From positions 48,291,395-48,355,394 of the forward strand of contig NC_077235.1 in the NCBI RefSeq assembly GCF_027887165.1: DNA of 64,000 nucleotides. The letters run 5' to 3'. The translations under genes and the position numbers were made by a program. Shown piece by piece: positions 11,210 to 23,888 of this stretch (the stretch's first letter is position 1; the number at the start of each line of letters is the position of its first letter). The notes under the pieces were generated by a model. That model made no database searches, had not been told where the DNA came from, and was given only the letters and a program-made list of their open reading frames with translations. The DNA comes from Monodelphis domestica (taxonomy: Eukaryota; Chordata; Mammalia; Didelphimorphia; Didelphidae).

Positions 11210-11980
11210 GGCAACCCAATTCCAACTTGCTACCCACCAAATAGAGACGAGAGACAAATAAAACCTTTGCAAAATAAATTTGGCCCAAACCGAACTCATT
11301 ATCTTTCTCCCTGAACTTCTTCCTAACTTCCCTACTCTGGTTGAGGGTACCATCATTGTCCCATTCCTCCAGGCCCATAACCTGGTATTCTCACCTCCTT
11401 GCTCTCCTCCGTTCCCATCTTTTCTCCATCCAATATATTGTTAAGTGCTATTATTTCTGCCTTCACATCTTCTATCCCTGCTACTCATCCTCTCCTTTGA
11501 CACTACCAACACTGGTGCACCAACTTATCGCCCAATGCCTGGACGATTGCAATGGCCTGTGGCTTGACCTCTCTAACACAAGCCTCTCCCTGTTCCAGTT
11601 CTTCCTCTCTTCAGCCATCAAACTGATTTTCCTGAAGTACAGGTCTGACCAGGTCACCCCCTCCCCAGGAAACCCCAGGGGCTCTCTATCACCTCCAGGA
11701 TCAGAATAAGATTCCTGGGCTACTCACTGTTTTATTCCTTTGCCTTGAATGAATGGCAGGTTTATCCCCAGCTCTGGCCTTCAGTGATGGCTCAGCTTCC
11801 TCCCAAGATAAGGAATTCACTTTTGAGTAACCTTAGCCTCTGCCCAAAGTAACCTCTGCACACCCCAGATCCCTCCCTTCCTTCTTGAGTGCTATGGCTG
11901 AGACAATGCCTGGCACTTTTTTCAGACTTGAGGAAGAATGGAATGGATGTTTTAGGCCCAGTTTCTGCTACCTAAGGTAT
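11210..11980 (+). mobile_element. L2 LINE ORF2/3' fragment
   Basis: 'ggtaccatcattgtcccatt', 'atcgcccaatgcctggacga', 'ctgaagtacaggtctgacca' and 'tctctatcacctccaggatc' follow the L2 RT C-terminal region on the sense strand. The right part beyond 11720 is only weakly recognisable. An open frame of 122 codons at 11341-11709 is a relic of the L2 sequence or chance, not a host gene. Confidence 0.65.
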
Positions 11981-12009
11981 CCCTGCCTTCCTAAACATGC
12001 CCCTCCACA

Positions 12010-13652
12010 CACCTTTTTTCCTTTTATAAAGATATTTTATTTTACCAATGACATATGATAATTTTCTACTAAATTTTCTGAAGTTATATGCTCCAAATTG
12101 TCTCCCTCCTCCCTTTTTCTCCCCCCTCCCAGAGATGGTGAGCAATTTGATCTGGGTTATACATGAATTGTTATGCATAACATATTTCCATATTATTCAT
12201 TTTCATAAGAGAATACTCATAAAACCAGAATCCCAAAATAAAAACCCAAGTAAACTATAGTGAAAAATCTTATGCTTTGATCTGCATTCCGACTCCATCA
12301 GTTCTTTCTCTGGAGGTGGAGAGCATTCTTTGTCATAAATCCCTCAGAATTGTCCTGGAAGGGGGCAGATGGGTGGCTCAGTGGAGCTCAGGAGAGCCAG
12401 GCCCAGAGACAGGAGGTCCTGGGTTCCAATATGACCTCAGATACTTCCCAGCTGTGTGACCCTGGGCAAGTCACTTAACCACCATTGTCTAGCCCTTACC
12501 ACCCTTCTGCCTTAGAAGCAATACACAGTATTGATCCTAAGATGGAAGGTGAAGGTTTAAAAAAAAAAAAAAGAATTGTTCTGGAACATTGTATTACTGA
12601 GATTTAGATAAGTCTACCACAGTTGATCATTCTACCATATTGCTATTATTGTCTACAGTGTTCTCTAGGTTCTGCTTGTTTTGTTCTGCATCAGTTCATG
12701 TAGGCCTTTCCAGTTCTTTCTGAAATCATCTTATTCATCATTCCTTAGAGCACAATAGTATTCCATCACCAATACACCTCACAATTTGTTCAGCCATTCC
12801 CCAGTTGATGGATACCCCTTCACTTTCCAATTCTTTGTTACCACAAAAAGAGCTGTTATAAATATTTTTGTACAAATAAATCCTTCCCCCCATTTTTAAA
12901 AAAATCTCTTTGGGGTACAAATCTAGTAGTGGTATTACAGAATCAAAGGATAAGCACAGTTTTATAGCCCTTTGGGCATAGTTCCAAATTGCCCTCCAGA
13001 ATGGTTAGAATAGTTCACAACTCCACCAGCAATGCATTAGTGTCTCATTTTTGCCACATCCCCTCCAGCATTCATTACTTTCCTTTGCTGTCATATTGGC
13101 CAATCTGCTAGGTGTGAGGTGGTACCTCAGAGTTTTGATTTGCATTTCTCTAATCAGGAGAGATTTAGAATGTTTTTATATGATTATATTATATTTTTAT
13201 ACAATTTTATATGATTATTGATAGCTTTGATTTCTTCATCTAAAAACTGCTCATTCATATCCTTTGAGCACTAATCAACTGGGGACTGACTTGTATACTT
13301 AGGAATTTGACCCAATTCTCTATAGATTTGAGAAATTAGACCTTTTTCAGAGAAATTTATTATACATTTTTCCCAGTTTGTTTTTCTCTTCAAATCTTGG
13401 TTTCATTGGTTTTGTTTGTATAAAACCTTTTAAATTTAATATAATCAAAATGATTCATTTTACATCCTGTAATGTTCTCTATCTTGTTTGGTTATAAATT
13501 CTTCCCTTCTCCATAGATCTGACAGTTAAACTATCCTACATTCCCCTAATTTATTTATATTATCACTTTTTATGTCTAAATCATATACTCCTTTTGATCT
13601 TATCTTGGTATAGGGTGTGAGATATTGGTCTAGATCTAGTTTCTGTCATACT
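12010..13652 (-). mobile_element. L1 LINE 3' part (minus), split by a SINE
   Basis: From the 3' end at 12010 ('aaagatattttattttacca') through antisense ORF2 C-terminus ('cacaatttgttcagccattc', 'ggtgtgaggtggtacctcag') up to 'ctagtttctgtcatac' at 13652. It is 5'-truncated in the region before the ORF2 cysteine motif. The 3' UTR is of the older type also seen at 37858-38255. Many frame breaks. Confidence 0.9.
12361..12571 (+). mobile_element. tRNA-derived SINE in L1, 15-bp TSD
   Basis: Complete SINE with a 13-A tail. TSD AGAATTGTCCTGGAA (12346-12360) and AGAATTGTTCTGGAA (12572-12586), one mismatch, both being L1 sequence. Inserted in the opposite orientation to the L1. Confidence 0.95.
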
Positions 13653-14595
13653 TAAACATACCCATCTTGAGTATCTGGCTGTGCAGAATTAAGGTCCATT
13701 GTTCATTGTCACAGAATTCTGGGGAGCATGGACAAGAAGAGACAGCAACAGTAACAAAGTTCCTTTGTGAAGTCCTAGAAGACCATCCTGCAGGTAGGTT
13801 TAAGTGGGACCTGCTTGGAATGTGGAGAGGTTGGGAGGGGGCCTGAGATGACACTAAGGATTAGTGTTCTCTCCTGGTAATTCCTAAGGCTATTACACTG
13901 TCTGCCTTCTCACTTTCTTGTCCCCTGGAGGCACAACAATTACCCTAAGTGCAGGGAAGAATTCCTTTTGTTTGTTTGTTTTAGAGTTACTGGAGAGTGA
14001 AGGAAATGACCCAGCTAGTTGGTGACCAGATAGTGATCTAGATAGTTCCCAGAATCTGCTTCTGCTCCATGGCCCACTTTTCTCCCCCTGCCCCAGCCCC
14101 AATCACTGCTTTTATGTTTTCTTTCTTTCCTTTTTAAATCCCTCTTCCCAATTCCATTCTGTTGACACTGGAGTTTGTTTTGCTCATGATTATAATTTAC
14201 TCACCTGTTTTACCTCCCTCTTTCCCTATCCATACCTATTTCCTTGCTGAGTTTAATGTAGTTCCACACTAAAACTGGTGTGTGTATGTGTGTGTTTTCA
14301 ACCTTCTTTTGTTGAAAGTGAGGTTCAGAGGATGCCCATTTCAGCTACTCCATCTTGGTATATTCTCCATCTCATGCACTCATATTCTGTCTGTGAGGCA
14401 GTTCTCTCCCCAGTATATTTCCTCCTTCTCCTAGATTTTCAGAGCAGAGTACAGCAAACCCTAGGCCCTCAGCTTGTCTCACTTTACCTTCTCGGTCATC
14501 CTTTCAGACATTAAGGATCTGAGAGGACATCTGCTTCTTCTCCCCAAATGAGCATGTTAATATTTCAACATTACATACTCTCTTTCCAATTCACT
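13653..14595. other. Unassigned sequence
   Basis: No repeat family recognised. Short (TG)-rich patch at 14276-14295. No supported gene. Confidence 0.4.
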
Positions 14596-14597
14596 GA

Positions 14598-14621
14598 ATG
14601 ATGGATGGATGGATGGATGGA
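14598..14621. repeat. (GGAT)n tetranucleotide repeat
   Basis: About six GGAT units in 'gatggatggatggatggatgg'. Confidence 0.9.
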
Positions 14622-15539
14622 ATGAGAAGCTTCATTCAGCTGAATCACCCTGAGGTGTCCTTAGATGTATTCCCTAGTTGAATATCCTTCTCCTACTCTG
14701 GCTTAAATAGATCCTTTGTTAACTGTTGACTGATCTACAAGGGCGACCTTTTGTTCCATTATCAAACATAAGCCAGCACATACCACTGGCCTGAGTCAGC
14801 TCTAACCAAGACTATCTCCTTAAAGACCTTAGAGAGGAAACTTATCTTTAGGGGAGATCAGGCCCCCTCTCTTGGTTTAGGATGAGATCTTGTCTCACTC
14901 CCATGCAATGAATTCATTCACTCTCCCACATTTTCTGGTATATTATAATCTGTATAACTTATTCAATCTTTGTTGGGTATTGACTTGAGGGAAAAGACTT
15001 ATTTACCATTTGCTATTTGTGAGGGTCTTCTCTGTAGCCAGCATTTGATGATAAGGGGCCAATCTGGTATGTTGAAGCTTGTGGGAGTGTCTTGAGCCAG
15101 ACTTCTACCCCAAACTGGTAATACTTGAGGGCGGTGAATAGATGGAATTTTAGCCAGATTCTACTCATAGAGATAGGCGAGGGAAGGAGCAAGCACCTAA
15201 CCCGGGTTCACAGTCTTCCTTACAGGGAGTTTGGCCTGATTCCAGAGATGACTATCTCTGCCACCTATGGGCCATATACCTGTACATTCAGTCAACTCAT
15301 TTGTACAAACATATCTTACAGAAACAAAGCAACAACAAAATATGCGAAGAGCCAGAGACTTTTCTAGGTCATTACCTGTGCTCTGTCTGCCTTGTCTAAA
15401 CATTAGTCATTTCTGCCCAAACTCTGCAGGAGACCTCAGTAGGAGTCCCAGAGAGTTCCAGATTATAATTCACAGTTTGGAGCGAGAGTAGGAAGTTGTC
15501 TTTCTTTTTAAATTTCTTTAAATGATGTAATACCTCAGC

Positions 15540-16120
15540 AAATTGGCTGGGTACAACGGGCATATCTGCCCATTTCCAGAGAAGGTTCTGGCCTTCTCTA
15601 GCAATTTGCCTTCAAGTGCCTCTCAATAAAGTCTACAAGGTACATCTCCTGATCCCCCAAATGCCACCTAAAAAGCCCCCAAGAAACTCCTTCAGTAAAG
15701 CTTTTTAGACTATCCCAAAATTAGAGTTTGGAAGGTCAGGGAGATGGGGCCTGGTTCAAACTCAGGTTTCAGTAGGCCGATGTAGAGTGGTAGCCAGTGC
15801 CTGGGAATGTGGCCTATGTTTCCACAGTGAATATGAACTACCTTCGGTAAATGTAAATAGCAAAAGAAGCTCCAATTATCCCATGGGAGAACGTGCATGT
15901 GACCCTGGGCCATCCCTGGCACCATGTCTTCTTTGTTCTATTTCTGTGCAATACCTGACTCAACCTAGGGTTGGTGTGGGCATCTACCATCTAACTTTGC
16001 CCAGGACACCTAGTCTCTTGTGAGTGAGCTCCCTCAATTCACCTTAATAAACCTAAACCAAGCTGGCAGGGGGGCCTCTTTCTGAATATCTCAGTATTCT
16101 CTCAGGGGGTATGCCACCAT
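15540..16120 (+). mobile_element. Probable old LTR with a CAGGGGGTATGCCACCA end
   Basis: A poly(A) signal-like TTAATAAACC at about 16044-16053, a U5-like C/T stretch, and then CAGGGGGTATGCCACCA at 16103-16119. This end resembles those at 17369-17382, 24692-24706 and 47174-47188, which all read (G)GGGRAACACACCA-like. The left end is unclear. The sequence is a decayed retroviral LTR if the call is right. The stretch 14622-15539 to its left is unassigned. Confidence 0.35.
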
Positions 16121-16231
16121 AAATTGACAGGATCAGGGCAGCATTGCCCCCTTACAGCCTACCAGCTGGTCATCCTAGAGGCCACTATCACTCCCAAATA
16201 AAGACATTTTTCTCTTGAGCAATTAAATCTT

Positions 16232-16631
16232 TTTTTTTTTTTAAGAAATTTTATTTAGTCAATTTAGAACATTATTCCTTGGTTACAAGAATCATATTCT
16301 TTCCCTCCCCTCCTCCCACCCTTCCCACAGCCAACGCACAATTCCACTGGGTTTTACATGTGTCCTTGATCAGAACCTATCTCCATGTTGTTGATGTTTG
16401 CACTAGGGTGATCCTTTAGAGTCTACATCCCCAACCATATCCCTTCGACCCATGTGATCAAGCAGTTGTTTTTCTTTGGTGTTTCTACTCCCACAGTGTT
16501 TCCTCTGACTGTGGATAGTGTTCTCTCTCGTACATCCCTCCAAGTTGTTCAGGATCACTGCATTGCCACTAATGGAGAAGTCCATGTACCACAGTGTATC
16601 AGTCTCTGTGTACAATGTTCTCCTGATTCTG
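16232..16631 (-). mobile_element. 5'-truncated L1 (minus) with perfect 17-bp TSD
   Basis: About 400 bp: T run at the left (A tail), 3' UTR, and the last codons of ORF2 in antisense ('gtaccacagtgtatcagtct'). TTGAGCAATTAAATCTT occurs at 16215-16231 and 16632-16648, an exact match. A relatively recent insertion. Confidence 0.95.
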
Positions 16632-16793
16632 TTGAGCAATTAAATCTTGAGGATGGTTTCAATACTGTTTAGAGGAAAAGTAGTGAACTTTCATGAGGGT
16701 GAGGGAATGGTTAAGATATTTTTCCTACCACTGGGATCTTGAAAAACAATTTTGACTAAAAGGCATATTGGAGGAGAGTGGAGAAGAGTAATA

Positions 16794-16824
16794 ATAATAG
16801 TAATAATAATCATAATAATCAAGC
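16794..16824. repeat. (AAT)n-rich microsatellite
   Basis: 'gtaataataatagtaataat' followed by further AAT/CAT units. Confidence 0.7.
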
Positions 16825-16907
16825 ATATTACTGAGATATAAGGTTAAAGGGTACAGAGGAAATAATATTGAAGATGGAATTGGAAGAGCTATGATTGAAT
16901 AACTTTT

Positions 16908-17111
16908 TTTCTTTTTTAAACTTTTACCTTCCATCTTAGAATCAATACTGTGTATTGGTTCCAAGGCAGAAGAGCAGTAAGGGCTAGGCAATGGGGGTTA
17001 AGTGACTTGCCTAGGGTCACATAGCTGGGAAGTGTCTGAAGTCACATTTGAACCCAGGACCTCCCATCTCTAGGCCTGGCTCTTAATCCACTCAACTACC
17101 CAGCTGCCCCC
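16908..17111 (-). mobile_element. tRNA-derived SINE (minus) with 13-bp TSD
   Basis: Complete copy from T run to the terminal 'agctgccccc'. TSD TTGAATAACTTTT at 16895-16907 and 17112-17124, exact. Confidence 0.95.
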
Positions 17112-17124
17112 TTGAATAACTTTT

Positions 17125-17215
17125 GATGTTGGACATGTCACTTCATTCCTTTAATCTAAGTTTCCTCATCAGTAAAGTGGGAATAATGATACTTGTAATA
17201 ACGTGTTGGATTTGA
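17125..17215 (+). mobile_element. CORE-SINE (MIR/THER-type) remnant
   Basis: 'ctaagtttcctcatcagtaa' and 'gtgggaataatgatacttgt' match the middle of MIR-type SINEs. The A-tailed SINE above is inserted next to or in it. Confidence 0.6.
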
Positions 17216-17650
17216 AATTTAAAAAATCTGGTTTGAACCCCGAAACTGGGGATACACACTCCAAAGAATAGAAGATATGCGGTTATCTTCAAATACTTGA
17301 AGTCCTGATATATTGTTAGCAGGCTGCTAGCTAGAGTTCTTATAAAGGATATAATGGCAGTAATATTGAGGGGAACACACCAGAATAGAGGATCAAGCCA
17401 ATACTTTTATAAAGACTCTACCCCATGACTTCTTAACGTTATCCCTAACATCCTGAGGGGAGATCTAGCCAACTTTGTCTTGGTGGTGCAACTTGCTTGT
17501 TAGTGTGGGAAGAATGAAGTCCAGAGTCTATAACTGCTATCCAAAAAGTATCAGGGGTATGATTTTAACCTATATCTTGACTCTAGGCCTAACACTCTAG
17601 GCACTATAGGTTGTCTCTCCCTCTGTTTCAGCCATCAGTTTATCTTGTAA
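17216..17650 (+). mobile_element. Possible LTR / proviral junction remnant
   Basis: Contains GGGGAACACACCAGAAT at 17370-17385, the putative LTR-end motif shared with three other places in the window, and 'ggatcaag' just after it where other copies have 'gggggcttgag'. Parts and ends cannot be defined. Old and broken. Confidence 0.25.
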
Positions 17651-17924
17651 AATGGTCCTGATTAATCCGGTTGTTGACACCCAACTAAAAATGTTTATCT
17701 AGAAGCCAGGAGTCATGGCTTGTCCTTTGGAAGTTCACTCAAGCATATCTGTTGTCTCTCTCAACTAATTCTTGAGCACTGAATTCTAGTGGTACTCCTT
17801 TTCCCTCTCTCATAAATCTTAGGTCGAGGCTAAGCAGTGCATGCTTAAATTCCAGGCTTGTATGCAAAAGAAAAAATGTCTCCTGTACTTTGTACATGTA
17901 TATCACTTTGGACATTTACTAGAT

Positions 17925-18190
17925 TTGTGATTTTGAGCAATTTGCCTCCTCTCTCAAAGCTTTGATTTCCTCATTTGTAAAATGGGAATAATATTTGCAC
18001 TGCCCAAGTTCATAGGATTATAGTTTTATAGTTGGAAGGGACCTCACTGGCCACTTGGTCCAACAGTCCCATTGTAAAGACAAGGAAAATGAAGCCTAGA
18101 GAGATTAAGTTACTTGCCTAAGATCACACAGCAGTAAGAAGACAGTTCTCTGAGTCTAAATGCAATGCTTGTACCACTACGGTAGGCTGC
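17925..18190 (+). mobile_element. Two CORE-SINE/MIR-like remnants side by side
   Basis: 17925-18010 is MIR-like ('gatttcctcatttgtaaaat'). 18015-18190 ('tatagttggaagggacctca' to 'taccactacggtaggctgcc') is a second, very common mammalian old-SINE type. Neither has intact ends. Confidence 0.55.
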
Positions 18191-18590
18191 CTCTTCCTGT
18201 GAGTAAAGTGCTTTGTAGCCCTTAAAGTACTACTAAAATATGCACTGTTGTCTATTATCCACAACAAAATAATTCCAACCCCATGGGGATATGTCCTTTC
18301 CTTTCCTGTCCCTCACACAATGTAGGGGTTACTTAAGGAGTATGCAGGTCAGCTCCTCTGATCTGCCCATCCTCTTCCCCAATCAATAGCTGCTAAAAAA
18401 AGATTCTGTAGAGGGAGGGAGCTGAGCATGTGGGAGGTTAATAAGTGGGTGCTTGAGAGTGAGGTAGCAGAGGGAAAGTATGAAAGGAGAAAACAGAAGG
18501 GAGAGTAGGGAAATAAGGGCAGGGGACCAAAAATAAGTGCCTGGAAGCAATAAAGGGGTAATATTTGTGAGGTCAGAGGAAGTGAGTGAT
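18191..18590. other. Unassigned sequence
   Basis: Purine-rich in the second half. Nothing recognised. Confidence 0.4.
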
Positions 18591-18594
18591 TTCA

Positions 18595-19005
18595 ATAAGC
18601 CCCTACTATGTGCCTGCCAGGAACTGTTCACTGTGTACTGTGCTGGGACTATAAAGACAAAAAGAAACAAAAGTTCCTATCCTCAGAGAGCTTACATTCT
18701 ATAGAGAGGAAACAATGCATACACAGAGAAATCAATATTAAAAATATGCAAAATAAATTCAAAGTAATTGGGAGGGGGTTAGGGGAGAAGAGCACTGAGT
18801 GGGTAGACTGGTAAAGGTCTTGTGTTGGAAGTTGAACTGAGCCTTACCAAGAGGACTACCAATTCCAAGAGGAAGAGCACTCCATGCATGAGGGACAGCT
18901 TGTACAAAAGCAGGGAAGGGTCAGTTATTTGATTTAAAGGAACAGTCAGTTTATTCTGAGGGTTTCCTGAAAAACTATTTAACATAGCTATGGAGGGTAC
19001 TAAAA
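18595..19005 (-). mobile_element. L2 LINE 3' end (minus)
   Basis: 'cctactatgtgcctgccagg', 'gagagcttacattctataga' and 'gcactccatgcatgagggac' follow the antisense L2 3' region. Confidence 0.7.
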
Positions 19006-19096
19006 AAGGATTTCGCTAGAACTCAAGAGCTACAAGGGATTTTAGAGATCACCTTGTCCCCCCTTTCACCAATATATGTATTTATTTGTCTTTTTA

Positions 19097-19119
19097 CACA
19101 CACACACACACACACACAT
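19097..19119. repeat. (CA)n microsatellite
   Basis: About 11-12 CA units. Confidence 0.95.
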
Positions 19120-19650
19120 TTGCCTTTTGCTTTTTGCAGAACATTTGCAAAGCATATCCTTTCCTTTCCTTCCCTTACCCAGTGAGTCTTCTCTTGTAAC
19201 AGATTTTTAAAAAGCAGGAAAGCAAGTGAACAGAGCCAACCAACCCAGCGTGATGGTACATGCAGTGAAGAGAGAGGGGTTCATTTTCTCACCCTTTTTT
19301 CAGGTCCAAGAATGATCAATGAACCTGTGACTACTTCACAAACTAAAATAGCTGTATAATTGTAAGTTATTAATATTCTATAAAGCCTGATGCTCCAGTT
19401 TGGCTAAGAACTGTGTTCCCATCTGGCAAGTATTACTGGGTTATCTTGAAATTCTGGATAATCCTTGTTCTATTGATTTAGCCAAAATTATGGCCTGGAA
19501 TATTGAGCCAAACTTGGGGCAAGGCCACTATGAATTTTTTGTGCACTAAATACAGGAACAATTCATAGACGTAAGGACTATTTGTACCTACCAATTTGCT
19601 ATACTGAAAAAATCCAAATGTAAAGGGATAGTTCTCAATAAATTAGATCT
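19120..19650. other. Unassigned sequence
   Basis: No repeat or ORF recognised. Confidence 0.4.
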
Positions 19651-19654
19651 TTCC

Positions 19655-22578
19655 ATTTTGAATTTTTTAAAATTTATTTAGAATATTTTTCCATGCTTAT
19701 AAAAATCATGTTCTTTCCTTCCCCTCTTTCCTCCCCACTCCCAAAGCTGACAAGCAATTCCACTGGGTTGTGCATATGTTATTGTTCAAAACCTATTTCC
19801 ATATTATTCATATTTGTAATAGTGTTCTTCTAAAGCCAAAACTCCAGTCATATATCCATCAAATCACATAATCAATCATATGTTTTTCTTTTGTATTTCT
19901 ACTTCCACAGTTCTTCCTCTGGATGTGGATAGTGTTCTTTTTTATAAGTCCCTCAGGATAGTCCTGAGTCATTGCATTGCTCTAGTAGAGAAGTCCATTA
20001 CATTTGATTGTACCACAATGTGTCAGTCTCTGTGTACAACATTCTCCTAGTTCTGCTCCTCTCACTCTGTATCAATTCCTGGAGGTCTTTCCAGTTCCCA
20101 TGGAAATCCTCCAATTCATCATTCCTTACAGCACAATAGTATTCCATCACCATCAGATACCACAATTTGTTCAATCATTCTCCAATTGATGGATACCCCC
20201 CATTTTCCAATTTTTTTTTTGCCACTATAAAAAGCATGGCAATATATACTTTTGTACAAGTATTTTTCCTTATTATTTCTTTAGGATACAAACCCAGTGG
20301 TGGTATGGCTGGATCAAAGGGCATGCATTCTTTTAAGGCCCTTTGGGAATAATTCCAAATTGCCCTCCAGAATAGTTGGATCAGTTCACAACTTCACCAG
20401 CAGTTTATTAAAATCCCAATTTTGACACATCCCCTTCAACATTTATTATTTTCCTTTGCTGTCATATTGGCCAATCTGCTAGGTGTGAGGTGGTACCTCA
20501 GAGTTGTTTTGATTTGCATTTCTCTAATTAGGAGAGCTTTAGAACACTCTTTCATGTGCTTATTGATAGTTTTGATTTCTTTATCTGAAAACTCCTATTC
20601 AATCAATTGGAGAATGGCTTGATTTTTTTGTACAATTAATTTAGCTCCTTATAAATTTGAGAAATCAAACCTTTGTTAGAGGTTTTTGTTATAAATATTT
20701 TTCCCAATTTGTTGCTTTCCCTTCTAATTTTGGTTGCATTGGTTTTGTTTGTATGAAAACTTTTTAATTTAATGTAATCAAAATTATTCATTTTATATTT
20801 TATAATATTCTCTGTCTCTTGCTTGGTCTTAAATTCTTTCCTTTCCTCTAGATCTGACAGGTACACTATTCTATGTTCACCTAATTTACTTATAATTTCC
20901 CTCTTTATATTTAAGTCATTTACCCATTCTGAATTTATCTTGGTATAGGGTATGAAATGTTCATCTAAACCTAATCTTTGCCATACTGTTTTCCAATTTT
21001 CCCAGCAGTCTTTCTCAAATAATGGGTTCTTTTCCTAAAAGCTGGGATTGGGGGCAGCTGGGTAGCTCAGTGGATTGAGAGTCAGGCCTAGAGATGGGAA
21101 ATTCTGGGTTCAAATCTGGTCTCAGACACTTCCCAGCTGTGTGACCCTGGGCAAGTCACTTGACCCCCATTGCCTAGCCCTTACCACTCTTCTGCCTTGG
21201 AGCCAATATATTGACTCCAAGACGGAAGGTAAGGGTTTAAAAATAAAATAAAATAAAATAAAATCTGGGATCTTTGGGTTTATCTGTCTTGCTGAGGTCA
21301 TTTACCCCAAGTCTATCCCAATGAACTACACTTCTATCTCTTAGGCAGCACCATATTGTTTTGATGACCACTGCCTTATAGTACAGTTTAAGATCTGGTA
21401 CTGCTAGGCCTTCATCTTTCACATTTTTTTATTATTTCCCTTTATATTCTTGATCTTTTGTTCTTCCAAATGAACTTTGTTATAATTTTTTCTAATTCTA
21501 TAAAAAAAGTTTCTTGGTGTTTGATAGGTATGGCACTGAATAAGTAAATTAATTTGGGTTGGATTGTCATTTTTATTATGTTAGCTCATCCTACCCATGA
21601 GCAATCAATGTTTTTCCAATTGTTTAGATCTAGTTTTAATTGTGTGGAGAGTGTTTTGTAGTTGTGTTCATATAGTTCCTGTGTTTGTTTCGGCAGATAG
21701 ATTCCTAAGTATTTTATATTGTCCAGGGTGATTTTAAATGGAATTTCTCTTTCTAACTCTTGCTGCTGAGATGTGTTGGAAATATATAGAAATGCCAATG
21801 ATTTATATGGGTTTATCTTGTACCCTGTAACTTTGCTAAAGTTCTTGATTATTTCCACTAGCTTTTTAGTTGATTCTCTAGGATTTTCTACGATGGTCTC
21901 TAGTAGACCATCATATCATCTGCAAAGAGTGATAGCTTGGTCTCCTCGTTGCCTATTTTAATACCTTCAATTTCTTTTTCTTCTCTAATCGCTACAGCTA
22001 GTGTTTCTAGTACGATGTTAAATAATAGCTGTGATAATAGGCATCCTTGTTTCACTCCTGATCTTATTGGGAAGGCTTCTAGTTTATCCCCATTGCAGAT
22101 GATGTTTGCTGATGGTTTTAGATATATACTGTTTATTATTTTTAGGAAAGGTCCTTCTATTGCTATACTTTCTAGTGTTTTCAATAGGAATGGGTTTTGT
22201 ATTTTATCAAAGGCCTTTTCTGCATCTATTGAGATAATCATGTGATTTTTGTTGGCTTGCTTGTTGATATGGTCAACTATGTGAATGATTTTCCTAATAT
22301 TGAACCATCCTTGCATTCCTGGTATGAATCCTACCTGATCACAGTCAATAACCCTCCTGATCACTTGCTGTAGTCTTTTTGCTAGTATCCTATTTAAGAT
22401 TTTTGCATCTATGTTCATTAAGAAGATTGGTCTGTAGTTTTCTTTCTCGGTTTTGAGCTGCCTGGCTTTGGGATCAGTACCATATTTGTGTCATGAAAGG
22501 AATTTGGTAGACCTCCTTCCTTGCTTATTTTGTCAAATAGTTTGTATAGTATTGGGGTTAGTTGTTCTTTGAATGGTG
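19655..22578 (-). mobile_element. L1 LINE (minus), about 2.7 kb, 5'-truncated, split by a SINE
   Basis: Antisense ORF2 from the middle of the RT region ('gttagttgttctttgaatgg' at 22560-22578) to the 3' end at 19655. Still readable in translation: [76 protein letters not shown]. Long partly open frames (172 codons at 21900-22418) show it is fairly young but not coding. A SINE is inserted at 21050-21264. Confidence 0.93.
21050..21264 (+). mobile_element. tRNA-derived SINE in L1, (AAAAT)n tail
   Basis: Complete head to tail. The tail has become (AAAAT)n. Host L1 sequence CTGGGAT is duplicated at 21042-21048 and 21265-21271. Confidence 0.95.
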
Positions 22579-22619
22579 ATTTTTTTCTTAGGGAGTTCCT
22601 TGATTCTCCATTTGAAATT

Positions 22620-23055
22620 AAAGATTCAAATCCCACCTCTGTTATGTGTTAACCTGTGTGACCTTAGACAAACTGAGAAGAATTAAATAACAACTAACAT
22701 TTATATAGTATTTTGAGGTTTTCAAGGTACTTTATCTCTTTTGGAGATAGCAACAACCCAATATCAAACAATATAAATACTCTTTTATTATCTACATTTC
22801 ATATATGAAAAAACAGTCTCAGGGAGGTTGTCATTTGCCCACGGTTACATTCCAGTCTGGCAGGCACTGTGCTACAATTTTATAATTGATATCCTATTGG
22901 ATCCTGATGACAGCCCCACGTAGATGTTTTTATTATCCCCATGTTTCTGTGGAAAAGACTGAGGAAGATAGTGACTTATCTAGGGTTACATAGTCAGTAA
23001 ATTTCTGAGGCTGGATTTGAACTCAAGACTTCTTAACTCCAGGCCCAGGATTTGG
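22620..23055. mobile_element. Cluster of three CORE-SINE remnants
   Basis: 22624-22680 is a sense MIR-like head ('gattcaaatcccacctctg'). 22690-22860 is an antisense copy ('gaggttttcaaggtacttta' to 'ggttgtcatttgcccac'). 22862-23050 is another antisense copy ending 'tttgaactcaagacttctt'. All are old and partial. Confidence 0.6.
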
Positions 23056-23194
23056 AGGTGAGAATTCTAGTCATCTTGCATACTGTTTGCACATTCTAAT
23101 CAGATAGTTCACAAATTTCTGAGGACACTTATTAGTGTCTTTGTTTTATTCCCCTACTGGACAGCAGGAAGGATCTGGGTTCTAGCCAAATTTG

Positions 23195-23300
23195 GGGTCT
23201 TCTCTGGTGCCAAGCTCAGTGTTCTGTATGTTGTAGATGCTTAAGAGATGTTTATTAATGAATAATATGTCTAGTAAATGAATGAATGAATGAATTGTGA
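23195..23300 (+). mobile_element. L2-like 3' tail with (GAAT)n
   Basis: 'tgccaagctcagtgttctgt', 'gatgcttaagagatgtttat' and the GAATGAATGAAT run are typical of the L2/MIR3 end. The interval 23301-23878 is otherwise unassigned. Confidence 0.5.
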
Positions 23301-23888
23301 AAACTACTTTGAAGCTTTTCTGTTTTTCTGCCTGGAAAAAATGAGTGTCAGCTTAACAATGAAATATGGAGAAGAATCTTAGTGTACCATTAGTGGGTGG
23401 TGATTTTCTTTGCTCCCTCTTCCCTTAGGAGTTGAATCTCACTCAGGCCTCCACCGTCTCCATCCTGTCTCCCTTCCTTTCTCACAGCAGGAGCTGCAGA
23501 TTGAATTAGCTGTACCCTATTACAACAATTAGCTTGCTTTTAGTCTAGGAACAAAATAATGGCCCTCAGGTCTCCACAGTCCTTTGTTTGCTGCTCTGTG
23601 GAGTTTATAGGAAACAGAAAGGTATTAATATATAACGGAGTTGGGGGTGGGGGGTGGGTTGGTGAGCGTGCATAACAGACATGTCTGACGCAATCTCAAC
23701 ATGAGGGCGACTCTGAATCTGTGTCCCAAAAGGCATGCCTGACACCACACATCATGGCAGGGCCCAGCTCCCCAAATCGGAGCATGTGCAGTTAGCAACT
23801 GGTTCTGGTCTGCTAACCATGTGGCGAAAGGGTCGACTGATGACTGATTGCAGAATTGGAACTGGGGTACCTTCAAACGGCATCAAGT

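Noticed and set aside
14276-14295. Short (TG)n-like patch
   Set aside because: Too short and impure to be a microsatellite of note.
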